The position numbers and the translations under genes were made by a program. Positions 26,172 to 33,018 of a DNA stretch of 64,000 nt are shown here, one piece after another (within the stretch, counting starts at the first letter, position 1; each line of letters begins with the position of its first letter). The stretch is from an uncultured Tateyamaria sp. (lineage in GTDB: Bacteria > Pseudomonadota > Alphaproteobacteria > Rhodobacterales > Rhodobacteraceae). The notes under the pieces are model-generated. The model had not been told where the DNA came from. It ran no database searches and saw only the letters and a list, made by a program, of their open reading frames with translations. Location: contig NZ_CANNGP010000003.1 of NCBI RefSeq assembly GCF_947504105.1, positions 62,001 through 126,000 of the forward strand. Direction: 5' to 3'.

Positions 26172-27032
26172 TTAAAACTGGACCGCGAAACCGATGTTCC
26201 AGCTAACGCTGTGGTCGTTCGAGCTGCTCCCCAATCCGGTTTCACTGGTGATCTCAGCATAGAGCTGTGAGTGATCTGACAGGGAGAGATTGCCACCTAT
26301 GCTCAGGGCCGCTGTGTTCTGCCCAAATACCATCGAGGCTTCGTTGTCGAAGGCATGATAGATATCAATTTGACCATACAGCATCGAATTGTTCGCGAAG
26401 GTACGTTCAGCGCGCAGTCCAAGTCGAGCCATCAGTGTATCGCTGTCCACCAAGGTTCCGATCTGACCACCCGGAACATTGTCCAAGTCGATGTCGCTGT
26501 AGGTGACCTCCACTTGCGGGGTGAGCGTCAAGTCGTTCCAAAGGGCGAAGGGCTTACCAACTTCAACAGATATCTGATATCCACTGCCGTCGATATCCAA
26601 GATATTTTGACCATTCAGACCTATGCGGCTATCGAATGCTCCATAGCGAAACTGCCCATCAATATACAGCATACTATCTGCGACCCAAAGCGCGCCTATG
26701 GTTGCATCGTAGCTGTCCGCTGAGATACCAGCGCTGGCCAGGCGGGTGCTGACGTCCGATGACGAGTGGGTGGTGCCGAACTCAACCCTGCCGAACATAT
26801 CCCCGCCCGCGACCTCTCCCAAGTAGAAATCTGTATCATATTGCTGGTCATCGCTGTTCGTCGTTACATGGCGATCACCGAAATTTTCATTGCTGCGGTC
26901 TGGCGCAATAGATGAGTGAACATCATGTGCAAATCCATAGTCACTGTGACCCTGCAACGGTCCGGCCATGGACATTCCGGCACTTACGACAAGAGCGAGT
27001 ATTGTAGCGGATGGAGTGAGTGCCTTTTTCAT
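26172..27032 (-). CDS. Outer-membrane autotransporter-type beta-barrel with the GPL family N-terminus (member C)
   Basis: This 286-residue protein begins like its neighbours (MKKALTPSATILALVVSAGM, SMA cleavage, GPLQGHSDYGFAHDVHSSI). From about residue 65 it is an autotransporter-like barrel: alternating strands such as GRVEFGTTHSS, MLYIDGQFRYGAFDSR, YQISVEVGKPFAL, LTLTPQVEVTYSDIDLDNV and LYGQIDIYHAFD, ending ...WNIGFAVQF with the terminal Phe needed for outer-membrane insertion. There is no passenger domain beyond the short N-terminus. It may be a porin-like or exposure platform for the family motif. Confidence 0.82.
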   Translation of the reverse strand: MKKALTPSATILALVVSAGMSMAGPLQGHSDYGFAHDVHSSIAPDRSNENFGDRHVTTNSDDQQYDTDFYLGEVAGGDMFGRVEFGTTHSSSDVSTRLASAGISADSYDATIGALWVADSMLYIDGQFRYGAFDSRIGLNGQNILDIDGSGYQISVEVGKPFALWNDLTLTPQVEVTYSDIDLDNVPGGQIGTLVDSDTLMARLGLRAERTFANNSMLYGQIDIYHAFDNEASMVFGQNTAALSIGGNLSLSDHSQLYAEITSETGLGSSSNDHSVSWNIGFAVQF

Positions 27033-27150
27033 CTTTGAGTGCCTTCCAGTTGAGCGCGTTTGTTACGCGGTGTGTGCACTCAGTCTGGCAATCGGCCGTT
27101 CAAATTGATTGCGATGGCACCTCATGGTTTTGCGAAAAGACGTCAATTGA
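27033..27150 (-). repeat. Conserved 5' leader of member C
   Basis: A more diverged copy of the family leader. The dyad is kept in shifted form, CGCGT (27055-27059) and ACGCG (27065-27069), although the primary sequence differs from the AGCGT/ACGCT of the others. Confidence 0.7.
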
Positions 27151-27310
27151 GCGCCCGCCCCTCATGCATTTGCAGCGGCGCGGTCCATGTCAGGCCAATA
27201 TTGGCGTCGCGACAACCGCGCTGATCATCTGGCCCGGACCGGCGTTGACCTCGACGCACTCAGAGCGAGGGGCGAATGTGTTGTGTTACTTGCGTCCAGA
27301 GAAAGGTGCT

Positions 27311-27343
27311 GCCGGACCCCGGAGTTTGTATCCGGGGCCCGGC
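27311..27343 (-). terminator. GC-rich hairpin downstream of member D
   Basis: GCCGGACCCCGGA and TCCGGGGCCCGGC form a 13-bp stem with one mismatch around a 7-base loop, 47 bp after the stop of member D. It is related to the start of the 3' repeats after A and B. No strong T-run follows, so it may stabilise the transcript end rather than terminate it. Confidence 0.55.
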
Positions 27344-27389
27344 GTTAGATGGCGGCGCATCATGTTTTGTCTGGGCCGACGCACCTGGA

Positions 27390-27719
27390 TCAACAGAATG
27401 TCATCCCTCCCCGCACATACACGCAGCTTGAGGGGCCATCACTCGGCGTCTTGCCAATAACCCAAGTATAGCTGCCATCATCTTGAACTGGGATGGCTAT
27501 GACATTGGGCAATTGCGTGCTCGGGCTCGAGCCGGTCACGGTGGTGGTTTGGTGGGTATTCGCCGTCCTGTCAGCTTGCTTGACTGCTTGCGAAACGGAA
27601 GAGCGAACATCATGTGCTTTCCCGCCGAAGCCGTGGTCACCCAGTGGACCGGCCATGGACATTCCAGCACTCAGAACAATGGCGAAAGCGGTGATGGATG
27701 TGATCAGTGTCTTTTTCAT
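27390..27719 (-). CDS. Exported small protein, GPL/HDVR family member D
   Basis: This 109-residue protein has the signal MKKTLITSITAFAIVLSAGM, cleavage after SMA, and mature GPLGDHGFGGKAHDVRSSVS with QAVKQADRTANTHQ. The tail is short and different from the other members, ending in CVYVRGGMTFC with two cysteines that could form a disulphide. The start ATG has AAGGAA upstream; an extended frame into the leader was rejected. The function is unknown. Confidence 0.78.
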   Translation of the reverse strand: MKKTLITSITAFAIVLSAGMSMAGPLGDHGFGGKAHDVRSSVSQAVKQADRTANTHQTTTVTGSSPSTQLPNVIAIPVQDDGSYTWVIGKTPSDGPSSCVYVRGGMTFC

Positions 27720-27840
27720 GTCTTGGTTCCTTTTCAGTTGAGCGTGTTTGTTACGCTGTGTGTGCATTCAATTTGGCAGTCTTCGGCTCGGATTTATTGC
27801 GATGGCACGTCAGGGTTTTGAGAAAAGTCATCAGTTTAAC
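27720..27840 (-). repeat. Conserved 5' leader of member D
   Basis: Family leader copy with AGCGT (27741-27745) and ACGCT (27753-27757) around a 7-base loop, and the AATAAATCCGAGCC block. Confidence 0.75.
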
Positions 27841-27898
27841 GGGCAGATGGGGGTGATGCTGAATGAGGCGCTGGGCCCATCTGACCGCGGTCTGAGTG

Positions 27899-28408
27899 TC
27901 AATGGGTTTTATTGTAGTGATGATTGGCGATTGTTTTTTTGATAATCATTTTTTTCTCCGGCTCCCCCGGAAGATTGTCATAAAAGTTGGCTGGATACGG
28001 ATAGTTCACCAAGGCAAGATTGAACCAAACCAAACCCAACCAACTCAGTAGAGATTCAGTGTCATCCAGGGGGATTGCTGGGGTAGCCGCTGACGACAGT
28101 GTCGTTGGCTGCTGACCGGCGATCACATCGAAAGTCCCCGGAGTGTCGGTGTAATCAAAAGCGTATCCTTGGACAGGCGCTGCCGACAGCGCCATTGGCT
28201 GCTCACCGACGGCTATATCGGTAGACCCTTTTGTGATTTGCAGGGTATGGGCCATCCCGCTGGCGTGGCTGCGTGCTTCCGATACTGACGCGCGAACATC
28301 TGGTGCGAACCCGCGGTGGCCATTGCCACCCAGCGGTCCGGCCATGGATGCTCCAGCATTCAGAACAATGGCGAATGCGGTGACGGATGTAATCAGTGCC
28401 TTTTTCAT
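27899..28408 (-). CDS. Exported small protein, GPL/HDVR family member E
   Basis: This 169-residue protein has the signal MKKALITSVTAFAIVLNAGA, cleavage after SMA, then GPLGGNGHRGFAPDVRASVS. The C-terminal part contains two similar segments with GEQPMALSAA and GQQPTTLSSAA spaced about 30 residues apart, a hydrophobic LLSWLGLVWFNLALVNY stretch, and a Lys/His-rich end. The hydrophobic stretch may interact with membranes. The ribosome-binding site is AAAGGGA. Its leader is the left arm of a ~193-bp inverted repeat shared with member F. Confidence 0.76.
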   Translation of the reverse strand: MKKALITSVTAFAIVLNAGASMAGPLGGNGHRGFAPDVRASVSEARSHASGMAHTLQITKGSTDIAVGEQPMALSAAPVQGYAFDYTDTPGTFDVIAGQQPTTLSSAATPAIPLDDTESLLSWLGLVWFNLALVNYPYPANFYDNLPGEPEKKMIIKKTIANHHYNKTH

Positions 28409-28559
28409 GTCTTGGTCCCTTTCGGTTGAGCGTGTTTGTTACGCTGTGTGTGGAACCAATCTGGCAGTCTGCGGCTCGGATTTATTGCGATGGCACGTCA
28501 AGGTTTTGCGAAAAGACATCAAGTGAACGCCCGCTCGCGGCGCTACCCGAAACGGGGCG
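28367..28559 (-). repeat. Left arm of 193-bp inverted repeat (leader and first codons of member E)
   Basis: The reverse complement matches 31515-31707 with very few differences: one mismatch across the ~135 bp from the GTTCAC motif to the start codon, and several in the outer 30 bp. It includes the family leader, ribosome-binding site and the first ~14 codons of the signal peptide. Confidence 0.85.
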
Positions 28560-29154
28560 GCCTCAGCTAAGAAACCATTGGCTTCGAGACAGACGTTTGT
28601 GAAAGTGAATTCGTGAAAGTCAACAACCGCGCAAACCGCCGACATTGGGCAAAGTGCAGCATCGCGCAAAATGGGCTCGCCGTCAGATTTGGCCGCGATT
28701 TATTTGAAGGTCAGCTTACAAGGAAGGCAAACCTTTGAGTCGCAAAAGGCAAGGTTGGTACGCGTGCCGCATTTCTTCTGTTTCATTATTAATGACTTCG
28801 CCACGAACGAATGGAAAAGCCATGTGTCGCCCGACAGTTGGTGTGGAACGTCACGAGCCTTTGACTCATGGAGATGCAGCTTCAGGACGGTTTTCAGCAC
28901 TTCGCGTCAGGCATTTCTTACCCAGCCTTTGAGGGGATCCCCTTTGTTTGTGACTGTTCTCACCCGTGCTGAGCGTTCATTCCTTCAAGTGGGTTGCAGG
29001 TACGGCTGTTGGAGAATGTCAGCTATTATGCTGCGCTACACGGTTTTCTGGCTTGATAAAAGCAACCTACCGGCTTCTAAACTATGGTTGAACGTGCTGA
29101 CGCCGATATGGGCGCACCTTGCGCGCGAGATCATCCAATTAGGAATTTCCGCCA
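28560..29154. other. Intergenic stretch upstream of the cupin gene
   Basis: About 595 bp. A 185-codon open frame crosses it on the + strand but lacks a convincing start, has Cys/Ser/Arg-rich composition unlike its neighbours, and overlaps the cupin start. No other structure was recognised. Confidence 0.5.
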
Positions 29155-29577
29155 ATGACCACGCAATCAATTGTCTTCCATCTTGCAGTGACAGCAGCCA
29201 CTGCCGTGGCGAGTGCAGGGTACGCTGAAACATCTTACCCGCCCGTTGATGTCTTGCTTCAATCGCAGACTACAATCATTGGACAGCAGATTGTCTATCC
29301 AGAGGGCCCCGCCCAAATCACAGCTGCCATTATTACTATGGAAGCCGGTCAAGTCACAGGCTGGCATCAGCATGAAGCCCCGCTTACAGCCCACATCTTG
29401 GAAGGTGAGCTGACGGTAGACTACGGCGCTGACGGCACTCGGGTATATCGTGAAGGTGACACGCTGATTGAAGCACTTGGTTCACGACATAACGGCAAAA
29501 ACACTGGCGATGGCATCGCACGTATCTTTGTTGTTTTTTCGGGTGCTGTTGGAACACTGAACACCGTTTCAGAATAA
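29155..29577 (+). CDS. Exported cupin-domain protein
   Basis: This 140-residue protein has a likely signal peptide (FHLAVTAATAVASAGYA before ETSYPP). It has a single RmlC-like cupin barrel with metal-site motifs GWHQHEAPLTAHILEGELTV (H.H...E...H-like motif 1) and YREGDTLIEALGSRHNGKN (motif 2 with His). Small periplasmic cupins of this type have no assigned reaction. It lies between the E/F inverted repeats and is transcribed opposite to the MFS gene. Confidence 0.82.
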   Translation: MTTQSIVFHLAVTAATAVASAGYAETSYPPVDVLLQSQTTIIGQQIVYPEGPAQITAAIITMEAGQVTGWHQHEAPLTAHILEGELTVDYGADGTRVYREGDTLIEALGSRHNGKNTGDGIARIFVVFSGAVGTLNTVSE

Positions 29578-29895
29578 GCCTAGCGCCCTCAGTGGTTTGT
29601 CATAGGGTTGTTGCGGATACGGCCTGCGCGGGGAATGTAGTGAAGTCTATCCCTTGGTAGAACCGCCCGTGATTGTAGATGTCCATCTGGCAACGCTCCG
29701 AGAGGCTGCTGGCATAATCCCCGACAGTTTGTGTTCCCGACCCCACTGGTCTGTCATAACCAGCAAAGGCATAATCCCTGACTTCCCGTACCCGACACCC
29801 TTCGAATTTCCCGAGCAGACTATCTATCTGATGTGGAGGAAAGATAGAGGGACTGACCCTGGCCATGTTTGTTTGAGGGTGCAGATCGTTGGTGC
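29578..29895. other. Gap between cupin and MFS genes
   Basis: About 318 bp. An 88-codon minus-strand frame (29600-29866) has MDIYNHGRFYQGIDF, faintly like a transposase C-terminus, but there is no ribosome-binding site and the match is too short to call. Otherwise nothing is seen. Confidence 0.4.
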
Positions 29896-31167
29896 CTATC
29901 GAGAAAATGAAGGCGTTGGAGGGCTGACGTGATCAATCTCGCGCATCGCACGCCAATAATGAAAAACCGCCCAAATCCCCACGATCTGAATAGTGGACAA
30001 GGCGAACCTCAAGCCGTTCTGGCCATGGCTGGCAAACAAGGTCTCGCTGGCCAGACCAATCACCGTTGGACCAATGCCCACGCCAACGCAGTTAAAGCCA
30101 AACAGAAATATCGCTGTTCCCATGGGACGCAAGTCTTCTGGCAAACGGTTGTGCAGATAGGCAAAGGTTGGCCCCCAGTATATAGCGCTCACGGTTGCTG
30201 CGAAGGCAAAACTGATCAAAGCCAATGATGTTGAGCTTGTCAGAAAGAAAATCCATATCAGCGGCTTGGACAGGAGGATGGCAAGAATGATTATGCCTAT
30301 GCGCCATCGTGGATTTCTCGTTCCCCACCTATCTGCCAGTTGACCTGAGTACCATGTGCCAAATCCACCGATGATCCCTGTCGTCAAGGCCAGGTAGATG
30401 CCGGTTTGCGCCTGGGTCATTCCGTGGGTTCGGATGATGAAAGTTGGCAACCACGTTAAAACGCCAAAGGTTACAATGCCGATCAATGCAAGACCGCAGA
30501 GTGCATGAAAAAGACCGCGGTCATTCCATATCAGATAACACGTTCTGCGAAAAACGGCTGGATCTGCGGCAGCTTTCTGCTCCGATTGCGATTTGCTGGT
30601 GTCCGTTGTCGTGTATCTCAGAAGCAGAGCCAGGATAAGACCGGGAAGACCTGCCAAAACAAAGGCCCACCGCCAGCCAAACATATGCCCGACGATGCCT
30701 CCAACGAGGAACGCCAACAAAACGCCAACATTTGCCCCGGTCGCAAAAGATGCCAGAGCCGATGTGCGGGTCTCACGCGGGAACCGGTCTGAAATCATCG
30801 CATGGGCTGGTGCCACAGCACCTGCTTCACCTAGCCCAACACCCAATCGTGCAAGAACGAGATGCGTAAAATTCTGCGCGACCGACATCATCAGAGTTAA
30901 GAGGCTCCAGACAACGGCGGACGTTGCAACGATGTTTCGCTTGTTTCCGCGGGCAGCCAATCGCGCGATTGGGAAGCCAGCAAGAAGAAACATAGCCGCA
31001 AAAACCAATCCGGAAAGGAGGCCAAGCTGCGTATCTGACAGAACAAACTCTTGGCCGATGGCATCCAGCGAGATGCTCAGAATATGCCGGTCCATGTGGG
31101 CCACGGCGAAAATGGCTGTCAGCAAGAACAACAGGCGTCCTTGTGGTTCCGGCGTCAAGACGTTCAC
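29896..31167 (-). CDS. MFS transporter, spinster-like subfamily
   Basis: This 423-residue protein has 12 predicted membrane helices. MFS motifs include FAVAHMDRHILSISLDAIGQEF in helix 1, GFPIARLAARGNKRNI (motif A), LARLGVGLGEAGAVAPAHAMI (typical of spinster-like and ACS-type MFS) and a second-half GQLADRWGTRNPRW. The substrate is unknown. It is the only transporter inside the E/F inverted-repeat segment, and no catabolic genes adjoin it. Confidence 0.9.
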   Translation of the reverse strand: MNVLTPEPQGRLLFLLTAIFAVAHMDRHILSISLDAIGQEFVLSDTQLGLLSGLVFAAMFLLAGFPIARLAARGNKRNIVATSAVVWSLLTLMMSVAQNFTHLVLARLGVGLGEAGAVAPAHAMISDRFPRETRTSALASFATGANVGVLLAFLVGGIVGHMFGWRWAFVLAGLPGLILALLLRYTTTDTSKSQSEQKAAADPAVFRRTCYLIWNDRGLFHALCGLALIGIVTFGVLTWLPTFIIRTHGMTQAQTGIYLALTTGIIGGFGTWYSGQLADRWGTRNPRWRIGIIILAILLSKPLIWIFFLTSSTSLALISFAFAATVSAIYWGPTFAYLHNRLPEDLRPMGTAIFLFGFNCVGVGIGPTVIGLASETLFASHGQNGLRFALSTIQIVGIWAVFHYWRAMREIDHVSPPTPSFSR

Positions 31168-31514
31168 CCGTATTCAGGAGATCTTTTGGTGTTGGTACAA
31201 GCTCAAGATACGAAAGATCAATCAAGGATTTCGCACCGCTTGCTGACGTCCCTAAACCAAATGGCGGCTTTGCCCTGCATCTTGCTTTTTGGCTGACAAC
31301 ATCTCGTTGCGCTGCGCATCTACGAGATGGGAGAATGTCTGCAGTCCAAAGACAGTTTGGCGCATAGTCTCTGCGTGCGCATCCGGCGGCTCTAAGCCCA
31401 AACTGGCAGATGTCGCGCGAGACTGGAATGGCAAGAGTTTGCTCGAACTGTCGGTTTCTACCAATTCAGTTTTGCGTGCGGCTGTCGTCGAACCACTGTT
31501 CGCTTGATTTAGAC
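31168..31514. other. Intergenic stretch, nothing recognised
   Basis: About 350 bp upstream of the MFS gene and before the right inverted-repeat arm. No coherent coding frame was found on either strand. Confidence 0.5.
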
Positions 31515-31707
31515 GGGCCCGTTTCGGGCGGCGCTGCAAGCGGGTGTTCACTTGATGTCTTTTCGCAAAACCTTGACGTGCCATCGCAATAAATCCGAGC
31601 CGCAGATTGCCAGATTGGTTCCACACACAGCGTAACAAACACGCTCAACCGAAAGGGACCAAGACATGAAAAAGGCACTGATTACATCCGTCACCGCATT
31701 CGCCATT
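31515..31707 (+). repeat. Right arm of 193-bp inverted repeat (leader and first codons of member F)
   Basis: Inverted partner of 28367-28559. It contains the family leader with the AGCGT/ACGCT dyad, AAAGGGA ribosome-binding site and the start of the signal peptide. Confidence 0.85.
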
Positions 31708-32235
31708 ATCCTGAGCGCCGGAACGTCCACGGCTGGTCCGCTGGGTGACCTTGGCCAACACGGGTTTGCACCCAAAGTTCACTCATCAGTTTCGCAATCA
31801 GTCAATCACGCTGATGGGATGACCAATACTCACCATACCACTCACTCGTCCGGTTTTGACTTCGATTTGCATTCAGAACGCCAACTGGGTCAAAACAACT
31901 TGTCCGCCACTCTGCAGAATCCTGCAATAAACTCGAACTGGGACTGGGATTTTCCCGATGGTGATATGATCGGAATTGATGCTGGTGAATACACTACCGA
32001 TGGCAGTATTCATCTGAATTGGGAGCAAAATCAAGACAGCCAACCGCTAGGCCAAAGTGTAGATCCTAATCAATACCTGATTGGTTCCGTGTTCATTGTC
32101 GCCGCAGGAATGGGTTTCATGATCAAGGGCTTAGCGGAACTTACCTATGAAATCGCTTGTCCCCGGGGCAATCTCGGCCCGGCTGAATGCTTCGCCTTCT
32201 GGAATGCGGGAAAATTAGGTCCGGTGGCGATGTAA
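31666..32235 (+). CDS. Exported small protein, GPL/HDVR family member F
   Basis: This 189-residue protein is the only member on the + strand. It has the signal MKKALITSVTAFAIILSAGT, cleavage after STA, then GPLGDLGQHGFAPKVHSSVS with QSVNHADGMTNTHHT. A QLGQNNLSATLQNP segment recalls the DNLSSTQPLG of A and B. The C-terminal part has a hydrophobic segment (LIGSVFIVAAGMGFMIKGLA) and two Cys. The function is unknown. A strong terminator follows the stop. Confidence 0.77.
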   Translation: MKKALITSVTAFAIILSAGTSTAGPLGDLGQHGFAPKVHSSVSQSVNHADGMTNTHHTTHSSGFDFDLHSERQLGQNNLSATLQNPAINSNWDWDFPDGDMIGIDAGEYTTDGSIHLNWEQNQDSQPLGQSVDPNQYLIGSVFIVAAGMGFMIKGLAELTYEIACPRGNLGPAECFAFWNAGKLGPVAM

Positions 32236-32263
32236 CGGCGGTAACTGCTGTGCTGCAAAACTA

Positions 32264-32293
32264 TTAGGCCACCCGGTACAACGGGTGGCCTAA
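32264..32293 (+). terminator. Terminator-like hairpin after member F
   Basis: TTAGGCCACCC and GGGTGGCCTAA form a perfect 11-bp stem with an 8-base loop, 29 bp after the stop, followed by CTTTAGTT. The symmetry means it could also serve the convergent small frame at 32314. Confidence 0.75.
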
Positions 32294-32313
32294 CTTTAGT
32301 TGCTCACGAATGC

Positions 32314-32592
32314 CTATACAGAGGCTTTGAGGGCTCGGGCGGCGCCACGCAGGGCGCGCGCTGTTGCCGAGACCAGTTGCTGACCTTCCTCATCACGTAT
32401 CGAATAGTCGAACCAGAACTGCTCTATGTTCGTTTCGTCTGGCTCGGCTTTTGAAAGGCCACTCACCCCGGCCCGGATTGACCGCAGCATTTGCCCGCGA
32501 CGTTCGTCCACCATGCTGATGGTGTCCCCGTCCTCCGCCGCCTCAAGAACGAAGATATCAAGCTGCGCGGGTAGCTCCTCGGCACTTCGCAA
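32314..32592 (-). CDS. Hypothetical small acidic protein (possible gene fragment)
   Basis: This 92-codon frame opens with TTG, without a clear ribosome-binding site. The translation is protein-like (acidic, with FWFDYSIRDEEGQQLVSATA and ARALRGAARAL) but matches nothing I recognise. An in-frame stop lies just upstream of the TTG, so it may be the truncated end of a lost gene. Low confidence. Confidence 0.3.
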   Translation of the reverse strand: MRSAEELPAQLDIFVLEAAEDGDTISMVDERRGQMLRSIRAGVSGLSKAEPDETNIEQFWFDYSIRDEEGQQLVSATARALRGAARALKASV

Positions 32593-33018
32593 ACGGCAAC
32601 TTTATACCGCAATTTGATCCTTGCCCGCCGCATCTGCGCTGCGGTTGGCATCAATGCCCGGTTTTCTCGCCGCCACACAGCGTCATGAACCAAGCAGCTG
32701 CAGCTATTTTCGTGCTGCGCGCGCGCAGCGAAAATAAAAGACTTCCGCTGTGGGCTCAAACCGGCCCTCCGGCCAGACTTTGCAAAGTCCACTTCTGCGC
32801 CAATTGCTCACTTCAAGCACGCCGCACCTCAAAGCTCAAACCGGGTCTGTTCCGCCTGGTCCGCGACGCCGCCCGCCTTCACGGGCAGCTTGCCGGAAAT
32901 CCGGTTAAAATCACCCAAACGGACCGCGCGCAGGGCTAAACCATTGTTCCCGTTCAGAACTCACGAAATCGCTAAGATTGCGTAGCTTCACCGAACACGC
33001 TGTCCCCGCGGGGACAGA
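32593..33018. other. Intergenic stretch at the right edge of the accessory region
   Basis: About 425 bp without a credible gene. It includes the short perfect palindrome GCTGCGCGCGCGCAGC near 32715 and two AGCTCAAACCGG-like or CTCAAACCGG segments. No terminator with a T-run was seen. Confidence 0.45.

Noticed and set aside
28671-29228. A 185-codon + strand frame before the cupin gene
   Set aside because: No ribosome-binding site, Cys/Ser/Trp-rich irregular composition, and it overlaps the cupin signal peptide in another frame.
29600-29866. An 88-codon minus-strand frame with a faint transposase-like tail (YNHGRFYQGIDF)
   Set aside because: Too short and without start signals; the resemblance to YN..RPH.GL..-type transposase ends is weak.
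24825-31710. A CRISPR array or insertion sequence as the cause of the repeats
   Set aside because: Repeats are long leaders and 3' flanks tied to genes, irregularly spaced, and no cas, transposase or terminal inverted repeat with target duplication was seen.
32705-32730. The palindrome GCTGCGCGCGCGCAGC as an operator
   Set aside because: It is simple alternating GC sequence in an empty stretch with no promoter context.
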